A stretch of DNA of 64,000 nucleotides from Candidatus Methylobacter oryzae (GTDB taxonomy: Bacteria > Pseudomonadota > Gammaproteobacteria > Methylococcales > Methylomonadaceae), in the NCBI RefSeq assembly GCF_003994235.2, contig NZ_RYFG02000120.1:62001-126000 (forward strand), in the 5' to 3' direction. The first letter of the stretch is position 1. Each line of letters begins with the position of its first letter. A program made the position numbers and the translations under genes. Positions 45,590 through 53,445 of this stretch are shown here, piece after piece. A model generated the notes under the pieces. The model did not search any database, was not told the DNA's origin, and saw nothing but the letters and a program-made list of their open reading frames with translations.

Positions 45590-46585
45590 GTGAATATTTC
45601 AGACAAGCAAAAAAAAATCCTTGCCTTACTGGCTGACGGGGAGTTTCATTCCGGTACTGAATTGGCCGAGGTATTAGGTATTAGCCGTTCGGCGGTCTGG
45701 AAACAACTGAGCGGTTTGGCCGAATTAGGCTTGCAACATTCAGCCGTCAGCGGCAAGGGTTATCGTCTCGAAAATCCATTGGAATTGCTGGACGCGTCAA
45801 AAATCAACGAAGCGATTAACGATCAAGCCTCCAGGTTAATTTCATCGTTTGAAATTCATGATCAAATCGACTCAACTAACCGTTATTTAGTAGAACGTGC
45901 GCAAAACAACGCGCTTTCGGGCTCCGTTTGCTTTGCAGAGCATCAAACCGCCGGTAAAGGCAGGCGAGGGCGGCAATGGGTTTCGCCTTACGGAAGTAAT
46001 ATTTACTTGTCGATACTTTGGCGTTTTCAGCAAGGGCCCGCCGCTATTTCAGGCTTAAGCCTGGCTATCGGCGTGGCCGTGATCAGGGCTTTAAAACAGC
46101 AGCAAATCAGCGATATTGGCCTCAAGTGGCCTAACGATATTTACAGTCAGGGTAAAAAACTGGGCGGCATCCTGGTTGAAGTCTCGGGCGAGACTGGCGG
46201 CCCGTGCAGCGCAGTGATTGGGTTGGGATTGAATTTGTTTTTGCCGGAAACCGAAGCTGCAAGCATCGCCCAAGCTTGGACCGATCTGGCTAAAATTACC
46301 GGGCAAAGCCGGTTGCCCAGGAATAAACTGGCCGGCACCTTGTTGAACCATTTGCTGCCGGTTATTGCCGAATATGAAAATGTCGGCATTAAAGCCTATC
46401 TCGATGAATGGTGCGGCTATGATTGTTTATCCGGCAAACCTGCGACGTTGTTTATCGGTCAGCAACAGTTTGAGGGCATCGTGCAGGGCATCGACGATAA
46501 CGGCATGCTGTTAATTGAGCGTCCCGATGGCAGCGTGCAGACATTTGCTTCCGGTGAAGTCAGTTTCAACGGTTCGGCGCAATGA
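45590..46585 (+). CDS. birA: Biotin operon repressor / biotin-[acetyl-CoA-carboxylase] ligase
   Basis: Bifunctional BirA that attaches biotin to carboxylase carrier protein and represses biotin genes. The N-terminal winged helix-turn-helix (about 1-65; 'HSGTELAEVLGISRSAVWKQ') indicates the DNA-binding form. The ligase domain has 'GKGRRGRQWVSPYGSNIYLS', 'KWPNDI' and a C-terminal SH3-like domain ending 'GSVQTFASGEVSF'. The start is GTG at 45590. Length (331) is normal. The last 4 bases overlap coaX, a common birA-coaX arrangement. Confidence 0.95.
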   Translation: MNISDKQKKILALLADGEFHSGTELAEVLGISRSAVWKQLSGLAELGLQHSAVSGKGYRLENPLELLDASKINEAINDQASRLISSFEIHDQIDSTNRYLVERAQNNALSGSVCFAEHQTAGKGRRGRQWVSPYGSNIYLSILWRFQQGPAAISGLSLAIGVAVIRALKQQQISDIGLKWPNDIYSQGKKLGGILVEVSGETGGPCSAVIGLGLNLFLPETEAASIAQAWTDLAKITGQSRLPRNKLAGTLLNHLLPVIAEYENVGIKAYLDEWCGYDCLSGKPATLFIGQQQFEGIVQGIDDNGMLLIERPDGSVQTFASGEVSFNGSAQ

Positions 46586-47313
46586 ATCTGTTGATAGATA
46601 TGGGCAATACCCGGCTTAAATGGGCGGTAACAACCGCAGGTCTGATTATGGCGGGGCCGCCTCTACCCAACAACCGGATTGATCGGGATGAACTGATTCA
46701 ACTCTGGAAAGGCATCTACCGCCCCCGGCGTATTGCCATTTCCTGCGTCAGTGCAAATCGCTTGCTCGAATTGGTCCAGACCGTAGCGCGCGGGCTTTGG
46801 CTTGATGTCGATATTATCCTGGTTAAATCACAGTCCCAGGCTTTCGGTATTATTAACGCCTATCAACAACCGGAAAGGCTCGGCGTCGACCGCTGGCTGT
46901 CTTTAATTGCGACATGGCATAAATATCGAAGTCCGGCTTGTATAGTCGATTGCGGAACGGCCATTACCGTCGATTTAATCGATGCGAATGGCAGGCATCA
47001 AGGCGGCCTGATCAGCCCCGGTTTGACGTTGATGAAAGCATCGCTCGGTCAAGGTACGGAGGCGCTGCCGTTTAGCGAAACAAAACATGCATTCGCGCTG
47101 GCTAACTATACCGAGGCTGCAATCTACAGCGGTACTCTGGCGTCGGCTATTGGCTTAATTGAGCATGTGCTAACAAAGTATCCAGTGACTATGCGCTTGA
47201 TTTTAACCGGCGGCGACGCTGAACTTATCGCCGGACATCTTGAGGTGGCATCTATCGTTGAGCCGGATTTAGTGCTGCAAGGATTGCTGTGTGTTTTGGA
47301 AGGGCATACTTGA
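46582..47313 (+). CDS. coaX: Type III pantothenate kinase
   Basis: First step of coenzyme A synthesis, ATP-dependent phosphorylation of pantothenate. The ASKHA-fold nucleotide motif 'DMGNTRLKWAV' starts at residue 6. 'GVDRWLSLIA' and 'DCGTAITVDLIDANGRHQGG' are diagnostic, and 'LILTGGDAELIA' is the second phosphate-binding motif. At 243 residues it is normal. The ATG overlaps the birA stop by 4 bp (ATGA). Confidence 0.95.
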   Translation: MNLLIDMGNTRLKWAVTTAGLIMAGPPLPNNRIDRDELIQLWKGIYRPRRIAISCVSANRLLELVQTVARGLWLDVDIILVKSQSQAFGIINAYQQPERLGVDRWLSLIATWHKYRSPACIVDCGTAITVDLIDANGRHQGGLISPGLTLMKASLGQGTEALPFSETKHAFALANYTEAAIYSGTLASAIGLIEHVLTKYPVTMRLILTGGDAELIAGHLEVASIVEPDLVLQGLLCVLEGHT

Positions 47314-47335
47314 ACTGTCCGGGAGGCCGTCTTGC

Positions 47336-47354
47336 TTCCACTGTTTTAGTGGAA
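47336..47354 (+). terminator. Hairpin after coaX
   Basis: Perfect 7-bp arms TTCCACT and AGTGGAA around GTTTT, 23 bp past the coaX stop. There is no T-run, so it is a tentative terminator. Confidence 0.4.
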
Positions 47355-47401
47355 AAACGCCTCATTATTCCCATATCGTAACTACTCAGCGTATGCTTAA
47401 T

Positions 47402-47593
47402 AGAACACGGATTAAACGGATAAGCACGGATTTAAAGCTGAGTTGAGCGGCTTGCCCGCTCAAACGAAACTTATGGCCTTTGGCTATAAAGCTGAGTTGA
47501 GCGGCTTGCCCGCTCAAACCCTACTTAATGCCCTTTGGGTATAAAAACTCAAACAAACCGGAGGCGGGCTAAAAATCCGTACCATCTGTGTTC
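47402..47593. repeat. ACACGGAT repeat split by a 54-bp tandem hairpin repeat
   Basis: This 325-bp gene-free stretch holds repeats. GAACACGGAT plus two more ACGGAT words (47403-47432) form the left half, and ATCCGT...TGTGTTCC (47575-47593) the right half. Between them are two copies, starting at 47434 and 47488, of a roughly 54-bp unit. Each has perfect TGAGCGG/CCGCTCA arms, a 5-base loop, and a tail ending in TTTGG(C/G)TAT. The unit seems inserted into the loop of the older repeat. Confidence 0.7.
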
Positions 47594-47638
47594 CATTTTT
47601 CTGCGTACTAAATACCCCATATCTAACTTACTCCTACC

Positions 47639-48868
47639 GTGCTAAACATCATCTGGATCGGCTTTTTCCTAATCGCTTTTTGCACCGCCTTATTTAAACT
47701 GATTTTCTTGGGCGACCAGCAGATTTTTGCGCGGATCATCGAAGCGATGTTCGCATTGTCGAAATCGGCTTTTGAAATATCGCTGGGCTTGACCGGCGTA
47801 TTGGCCTTATGGCTGGGCATTATGCGCATCGGCGAAAAGAGCGGATTCATCCAGTTGTTGACCCAAAGCCTGACGCCGTTATTCAGCCGCTTAATGCCCG
47901 ATGTACCGAAAGGCCATCCTGCCTTGGGCGCGATCGTAATGAATATTTCCGCCAATGCACTGGGCTTGGACAATGCCGCAACGCCGCTCGGCATCAAGGC
48001 AATGCAGGAACTGCAAACCCTGAATCCGAATCCTGAAACCGCCAGCAACGCGCAAATCCTGTTTTTAGTGATCAATACCTCAAGCGTTACGCTGTTCCCG
48101 GTGACGATTTTTACTTACCGCGCCCAGTTAGGGGCGGCGAGCCCGACCGATGTATTTATCCCGATCCTGATTGCGACTTATATGTCTACGCTGGCAGGTT
48201 TGCTGGCCGTCGCGTTCGTGCAAAAAATCAATTTGTTCGATAAAGTCATCATGGCTTATCTGGGCGGCATTACATTGGCGGTCGGCGGCCTATTGGCTTA
48301 TTTTTCCAGCTTGCCGCAGCAGCAGATGCTCGAGCAATCGGCGCTTATCAGCAATTTGCTGCTGTTTTTATTGGTCATCGCTTTTATTCTGGGCGCTATA
48401 CATAAAGAGATCAACGCTTACGAAGCCTTTATTGAAGGCGCGAAAGAAGGTTTTCATACCGCGACGACGATCATTCCTTATCTGGTCGCGATGCTGGTTG
48501 CAATCGGCGTATTCAGGGCGAGCGGCGCATTGGAGTTGTTGGCCGATTTAGCTAGAACTGCGGTGCGTTACTTCATGATCGACGACCGCTTTGTCGATGC
48601 GTTGCCTACCGCCTTGATCAAGCCGTTCAGCGGCAGCGGGGCCAGGGCGATGATGATCGATGCGATGAAAACTTTAGGGGCGGATTCGTTTGCCGGACGC
48701 TTGTCATGCATCGTGCAGGGTAGCACTGAAACTACCTTTTATGTACTGGCGATTTATTTCGGTTCGGTCGGCATCAAACATATTCGTCATGCCGCCGCCT
48801 GTGGGATAATAGCGGATTTTGCGGGCGTCGTTGCCTCCATATTCGTTGCCTATTGGTTCTTTGGCTGA
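47639..48868 (+). CDS. SpmA-SpmB fusion (nucleoside recognition domain membrane protein)
   Basis: A 409-residue membrane protein whose halves match spore maturation proteins A and B fused, with two Gate (nucleoside-recognition) domains. The first half contains 'GLTGVLALWLGIMRIGEKSG' and 'GHPALGAIVMNISANALGLDNAATPLG'. The second has 'GAKEGFHTATTIIPYLVAML' and 'IKPFSGSGARAMMIDAMKTLGADSF'. Despite the name, such fusions are widespread in non-sporulating Gram-negatives, and their role is unclear. The start is GTG at 47639 with no obvious Shine-Dalgarno. It is flanked by repeats on both sides. Confidence 0.88.
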   Translation: MLNIIWIGFFLIAFCTALFKLIFLGDQQIFARIIEAMFALSKSAFEISLGLTGVLALWLGIMRIGEKSGFIQLLTQSLTPLFSRLMPDVPKGHPALGAIVMNISANALGLDNAATPLGIKAMQELQTLNPNPETASNAQILFLVINTSSVTLFPVTIFTYRAQLGAASPTDVFIPILIATYMSTLAGLLAVAFVQKINLFDKVIMAYLGGITLAVGGLLAYFSSLPQQQMLEQSALISNLLLFLLVIAFILGAIHKEINAYEAFIEGAKEGFHTATTIIPYLVAMLVAIGVFRASGALELLADLARTAVRYFMIDDRFVDALPTALIKPFSGSGARAMMIDAMKTLGADSFAGRLSCIVQGSTETTFYVLAIYFGSVGIKHIRHAAACGIIADFAGVVASIFVAYWFFG

Positions 48869-48878
48869 TTTTATAATG

Positions 48879-48958
48879 GAACGCGGATTTGACTGATCGG
48901 CACGGATAACAAAAAACAAAATCCGTTTAAATCCGTCTAATCAGTGTCATCCGCGTTC
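48879..48958. repeat. Long ACACGGAT-type inverted repeat (best copy)
   Basis: Outer arms GAACGCGGAT (48879-48888) and ATCCGCGTTC (48949-48958) are perfect. Inside, ACTGAT pairs with ATCAGT (48892-48897, 48940-48945) and ACGGAT with ATCCGT (48902-48907, 48921-48926 or 48931-48936), with an A-rich loop. It forms a 3-part stem between the SpmA-SpmB fusion gene and mtaB. Confidence 0.85.
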
Positions 48959-48986
48959 TATTTTTTCTAACTGCTGTATACGTAAA

Positions 48987-50285
48987 ATGAAAGTTCATCT
49001 TAAAACACTCGGCTGCCGCCTTAACGAAGCCGAACTGGAAACCTGGGCCCAAGCTTTTCAAAAATCCGGTCATCAAATTACCAAGCACGCCGAAGCCGCC
49101 CAACTGATCGTGATCAATTCCTGCGCGGTAACGCAGGATGCGGCCAGGAAATCACGCCAACTGATACGCCGCATCCATCGCGATAACCCTCAAGCCAAAC
49201 TCGTGGTTAGCGGTTGTTACGCGACATTGAACGAAGATGAAGCCGCATCGTTGTTGGGAGTCGATTTGATCGTCAGCAACAAGGATAAAGACCAATTGGT
49301 CGAAAAAGCCCTGACCGAGCTGAACATGGACACCATGCCGGCCTTATCGACAGAACCGGGTGAAATATCGCTGTTCACACGCGGCAGGCAGCGCGCTTTT
49401 GTGAAAGTGCAGGACGGTTGCCGTTACCGCTGCACATTCTGCATCGTTACCGTTGCGCGCGGCGAGGAAAACAGCCGACCGGTACAGGCGGTCATCGACG
49501 AAATCAATGCGCTGCATAAACAAGGTATCACTGAAGTCATTTTGACCGGCGTGCATTTAGGCGGTTACGGCAGCGATTTGGGTAACAATCTGTCCGATTT
49601 GATCAAAGCCATTCTGGCCGGAACCGACATTCCCCGGCTTAGATTAGGTTCGTTGGAACCTTGGGAACTGCCGGACGATTTTTTCGAGTTGTTCGACAAT
49701 CCCCGCCTGATGCCGCATTTGCATTTGCCGTTGCAAAGCGGTTCGGATACTGTGCTGCGCCGCATGGCAAGACGTTGTAAAACTGCGGAGTTCGCCGCGA
49801 TTGTTAAGCAACTGCGCGCAAAAATTCCGCACTTTAATATCACCACCGATATTATCGTCGGCTTTCCCGGCGAAACCGAACAAGAGTGGCAACAGAGCTT
49901 TGATTTCATCAAGCAAATCGGTTTCGGCCATATTCATATCTTCACCTATTCCAGCCGCGAAGGCACCAAAGCCGCCGGCTTGCCTAACCAACTGAGCAAC
50001 GAGATAAAAAAACAGCGCAGCAGGCAATTGCACGAGTTGGCCGAAGAAATGAAGCTGAAGTTTTTTGCGGATAATGTCGGCAATGAATTTCCGGTGTTAT
50101 GGGAAGGCTATACCGAGGCATTGGACGATGATAAGCAACGGGTGTTCGGTTATACGCCGAATTATCTTCGCGTCGGTTGCGTGATCGGCAATGATATGTC
50201 GGTGGAGAATCGGACGATTAATTGTGTTGTGGCGGCGGTTGATGAGGGTTATGTGGTTGGGGAGCTGGTGGGACCACCACAATAA
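48987..50285 (+). CDS. mtaB: tRNA t6A37 methylthiotransferase MtaB
   Basis: Radical-SAM enzyme that converts t6A37 to ms2t6A37 in ANN-decoding tRNAs. Three N-terminal cysteines bind the auxiliary cluster ('TLGCRLNEAE', 'NSCAVTQDA', 'SGCYATLNE'). The radical-SAM CxxxCxxC is 'CRYRCTFC'. 'GVHLGGYG', 'LPLQSGSDTVLRRMARR' and 'IIVGFPGETEQEW' are family marks, and the C-terminal TRAM-like strands end the protein at 432 residues. The Cys pattern 'CRLNEAE' separates it from MiaB and RimO. Confidence 0.95.
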   Translation: MKVHLKTLGCRLNEAELETWAQAFQKSGHQITKHAEAAQLIVINSCAVTQDAARKSRQLIRRIHRDNPQAKLVVSGCYATLNEDEAASLLGVDLIVSNKDKDQLVEKALTELNMDTMPALSTEPGEISLFTRGRQRAFVKVQDGCRYRCTFCIVTVARGEENSRPVQAVIDEINALHKQGITEVILTGVHLGGYGSDLGNNLSDLIKAILAGTDIPRLRLGSLEPWELPDDFFELFDNPRLMPHLHLPLQSGSDTVLRRMARRCKTAEFAAIVKQLRAKIPHFNITTDIIVGFPGETEQEWQQSFDFIKQIGFGHIHIFTYSSREGTKAAGLPNQLSNEIKKQRSRQLHELAEEMKLKFFADNVGNEFPVLWEGYTEALDDDKQRVFGYTPNYLRVGCVIGNDMSVENRTINCVVAAVDEGYVVGELVGPPQ

Positions 50286-50305
50286 CTAAGAAATTTTATA
50301 TTTTT

Positions 50306-50334
50306 CTTCGTAACGCTTCCTAAGCGAGACGAAG
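50306..50334. terminator. Hairpin between convergent mtaB and TerD-vWA genes
   Basis: CTTCGT/ACGAAG and CGCTT/AAGCG arms separated by 2-base internal loops, loop CCT. The position between two converging genes suits a bidirectional 3' end, though no T-run follows on either strand. Confidence 0.4.
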
Positions 50335-50351
50335 TTACTCAATTCATCCGA

Positions 50352-51596
50352 CTAATTCACAATATTTTTAACTTTGGCGGCCTTATACCATAAAGGAAAT
50401 TCACTCAATAAACGGTCATACAACACTTGTTCACTGACGCTGTTGAGATCATCCAAAGCAAAAAAGCCGCAATTATCGACGATTCGTCCGGATAAGGTAT
50501 CGAGTTTTTCTAAAATCCCGTAATTACGTCCACCAATACCGACAAACTGCCAAAAAATGGGTAATTGGGCGGCATCTGTTAATAGTTGTTTGATTTTATT
50601 GTTTTGACTGATACCGCCGTCACTGACAAAAATAATCAATACCGGTAAACGTGTGTTTTGGTAATGGTCAATAACTTGTTGAATAACCAGCGGTTCATTG
50701 TTGATGCCCATCATTCCCCAATTGCGCCAGCCGCATTCAGCGGTGTTAATATAATCCGCATAGTTTTCCAGGGTAGCCTCCGGCAAAGCAAGAGGGCGTG
50801 TCGAAAACGCCCAAACATCCAGTGCCGCATCGTCATCAAAATGAACCGCTAACGGCAATAGGCGTTCAATAACACTTTGTACCTTGCCGGTGCTGTATTG
50901 ACTACGCATGGAGCCGGATGCATCCAGAACCAAGCCTACGCGTGCGGTGGTGGATGACAAATGGTGCTTTTCTAATGAAATTGTTGCCTTTTTAGCCAAG
51001 TCGATCAGCTTCGGGGCTTGAGCTGCTATTTTCTTTTCCAATGACACCTTAGCAGCCACTGTTTGCGTTGCCTTTGCGACCTCGCCGCCAAAATAGTTGA
51101 CCAATGCTTCTAAGCCGCCGTTAAAACCTTGTGCAACGGCGCTAAATCGCCATTCACCATCTTTACGGTACAGTTCGCCTAGCATTAATGCTTTCTCTTG
51201 TTGAAAATCAGCGCCTGTAAAAGCAAAGCGTGCCGTTTCCTGGGAACCGTATAGGAATCGTAAATAACCCTCGTTGATCTGCTGCATTGTTCCTTGACCA
51301 TCAATCGATGCGGTTATTATCAGTCGATCAATAGATTGGGGTAATTGATGCAGACATAACTGAAAAGCGACGGGGTCCTCATTAACAACGGAAAGCTTAA
51401 TGCCGCCGCAAGGTGTTTCCGGTTGATTAAAAAATATCATGTAGCGATCATCGGATAGATTACCGGCTGCATCTAAACCAAAGCATGCAAAGTCAAGGGC
51501 TAATCCAGGAGTCTTAATGTTGGTAGCAATTTGAAAAGACTCATTATTTTGTACTATCCGGGCTAACGGAAAGCGTTGACCTTTAGTTATATTCAT
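50352..51596 (-). CDS. TerD domain - von Willebrand A domain protein (TerF-like)
   Basis: A 414-residue cytoplasmic protein. The N-terminal TerD domain (about 1-185) has 'GLALDFACFGLDAAGNLSDD' and 'FNQPETPCGG', typical of tellurium-resistance/stress proteins that bind Ca2+. The C-terminal vWA domain (about 215-400) has an intact MIDAS 'LDASGSMRS' plus 'FVSDGGIS'. This two-domain order matches TerF/YeaD-type proteins. No other ter genes are visible in the window, so it is an isolated member. Its role may be in phage or metal stress, but that is only family knowledge. Confidence 0.85.
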   Translation of the reverse strand: MNITKGQRFPLARIVQNNESFQIATNIKTPGLALDFACFGLDAAGNLSDDRYMIFFNQPETPCGGIKLSVVNEDPVAFQLCLHQLPQSIDRLIITASIDGQGTMQQINEGYLRFLYGSQETARFAFTGADFQQEKALMLGELYRKDGEWRFSAVAQGFNGGLEALVNYFGGEVAKATQTVAAKVSLEKKIAAQAPKLIDLAKKATISLEKHHLSSTTARVGLVLDASGSMRSQYSTGKVQSVIERLLPLAVHFDDDAALDVWAFSTRPLALPEATLENYADYINTAECGWRNWGMMGINNEPLVIQQVIDHYQNTRLPVLIIFVSDGGISQNNKIKQLLTDAAQLPIFWQFVGIGGRNYGILEKLDTLSGRIVDNCGFFALDDLNSVSEQVLYDRLLSEFPLWYKAAKVKNIVN

Positions 51597-51742
51597 ATGT
51601 AGACCTTAACAAGAGATGACCACATCGATTTAATCAATGCGATCAGGAGTGTAACTGATTCCGGGCTGTGCATCTATAATGGCTTTGGGTCTATTATTCC
51701 GTTTTTGCATGGCAAACTTAAAATCAGCAAAACTCAAATACC

Positions 51743-53293
51743 ATGACTATCCTCAACACAGCAAAACGCGCCCTGCAATTCTTCCGCATCGGACTGGCCG
51801 CCAAAAAGCTCCAACGCAGCCAAAGCGAAACCGAACGCCTGCTCGCCAAACAAGCGCTGGCCGGACTGTTCGCCGACGCGCGCGGCATGACGATGAAAGT
51901 AGGACAATTATTTGCCGGAAACGACGGCACGACGCCGTTCCAGGAACTTGTCGAAGGCATAGAACCGTTGCCGTTAAAAGCGATGATTCCGCTGCTTGAA
52001 GCAGAACTTGGACAAAAATACAAAAAAATCTTCCGCTCTATCGAGCCGGCCGTCGCGGCGGCATCTCTCGGGCAAGTGCATCCGGCCGTGCTTAAAAACG
52101 GCGATAAGGTCGCGGTAAAAATCCGCTACCCGGATATTGGCGATGCGGTCGATGCGGAATTGCGCCTGGTCGGCCTGATGCCCGGCGTGGGACCGGTCAA
52201 TCGCTGGGGTTTCGATCTTGATGCGTATAAAAAAAGCCTGCGCGACAATATGCATCGCGAGCTGGATTACCGCTCGGAAGCGCAAAGACAGGATTACTTC
52301 AGGCAAACTGTACCCGTTCCTGGGCTGAACGTTCCGAAAGTGTATATGGACTTATGCCGGGAAAGGGTGCTGGTGCAAGGCCGGGCGGAAGGCGTGTTGA
52401 TCGACAAGACCGGCAACTGGCCGGAACAGGACCGTCGGGCTATCGGCCAAACGCTGATGCTGACGTTGTTTAAAAGTCTATTTGTGGCCGGCGAAGTACA
52501 CGGCGACCCGCATCCTGGCAACGTTTTTTACAGCCGCGACGAGTACGGCCAAGTGCAAGTGACATTGCTCGACTACGGCTGCACAATCAGCATTGCCGAA
52601 CAACGCAGACTAGCGCTACTAAAACTGATCGTCGGCTGCCGCGAGCGGAATCCTACCAACCCGCTGGATTGTTTTGCAGCGTTGGGTTTTGACAGTAAAA
52701 AACTGGCGCCGATCAGCGGTTCGTTGCCCGCCTTATGCCAAATATTATTCCGGCCTTTTTTGATAAACCATGCGTTTGATTCCGAACAGTGGCAATTAGG
52801 GCAGGGCGTTAACGACTTGCTCGGCGATTTTCGCTGGTGGTTCAGGTCGGCCGGGCCGTCCGACCTGTTTTTACTGATGCGCGCCTTCCAGGGTTTGATC
52901 CAGCAATTACAACAGTTGGACGTTAAGCTGCCGTGGTGGACATTATTGCAGCAAGCGGTCGGCAAGGACCTGATCCAGCAGGCGATAGCGTATGAATTGC
53001 CGGTTGTCTGCCACGAGCAGACAACCAAGTTATTGAGCTTCGATCAGCAAGCCACCGAGCTCTGCGTCCGCGTCAGCGAAGGCGGCGAGCAACGCGTTGC
53101 GCTTAAAATGCCCGCCGAAGCAGTGCTTGATTTAGAGCATCTTATTCCTGAAGACGTATTGGAACGCATCACGGATTCGGGAACCATCGATCTGAAGCAA
53201 TTGGGCAATTCGATCCGTGCCAACGGAATTACACCTCAGCAATTGTTTGTTTTTGAAGACGGGCAAAAAACTTATAGGGTTTGGCTGGAGTAA
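51743..53293 (+). CDS. ABC1/AarF/UbiB family atypical kinase
   Basis: A 516-residue protein of the UbiB/ADCK family of atypical kinases/ATPases linked to quinone biosynthesis and membrane lipid handling. The KxGQ motif 'MKVGQLFAGN' is near residue 52, the Ala-rich nucleotide loop 'AAASLGQVHP' at about 108, the ATP lysine in 'KVAVKIRYPD' and the catalytic 'HGDPHPGNVFY' near residue 255. It lacks the two C-terminal membrane helices of true UbiB, so it is an ABC1 paralogue rather than UbiB itself. The gene stands alone between convergent neighbours. Confidence 0.88.
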   Translation: MTILNTAKRALQFFRIGLAAKKLQRSQSETERLLAKQALAGLFADARGMTMKVGQLFAGNDGTTPFQELVEGIEPLPLKAMIPLLEAELGQKYKKIFRSIEPAVAAASLGQVHPAVLKNGDKVAVKIRYPDIGDAVDAELRLVGLMPGVGPVNRWGFDLDAYKKSLRDNMHRELDYRSEAQRQDYFRQTVPVPGLNVPKVYMDLCRERVLVQGRAEGVLIDKTGNWPEQDRRAIGQTLMLTLFKSLFVAGEVHGDPHPGNVFYSRDEYGQVQVTLLDYGCTISIAEQRRLALLKLIVGCRERNPTNPLDCFAALGFDSKKLAPISGSLPALCQILFRPFLINHAFDSEQWQLGQGVNDLLGDFRWWFRSAGPSDLFLLMRAFQGLIQQLQQLDVKLPWWTLLQQAVGKDLIQQAIAYELPVVCHEQTTKLLSFDQQATELCVRVSEGGEQRVALKMPAEAVLDLEHLIPEDVLERITDSGTIDLKQLGNSIRANGITPQQLFVFEDGQKTYRVWLE

Positions 53294-53366
53294 CGTTTAT
53301 TCGCACAGAACTCCGGGCGGGGCGTTTTATCAAGAAATAATAAGTACCTGAATATAAGTTTACAAC

Positions 53367-53411
53367 TGGAGTGCAAGCTCTGCTTGCAAAGCAGGCAAAG
53401 CCTGCACTCCA
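53367..53411. repeat. Cloverleaf-shaped GGAGTGCA repeat, copy 1
   Basis: Outer arms TGGAGTGCA and TGCACTCCA enclose two small perfect hairpins, GCAAGC-TCT-GCTTGC and GCAGGC-AAA-GCCTGC. A second copy with the same architecture is at 57470-57513. Confidence 0.8.
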
Positions 53412-53445
53412 AAATACCGGAAAACTTTAGCGGGATTACTTACCG

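Noticed and set aside
47434-47541. Possible CRISPR array because of regular hairpin units
   Set aside because: Only two units, adjacent without unique spacers, and no cas genes; it is a tandem intergenic repeat.
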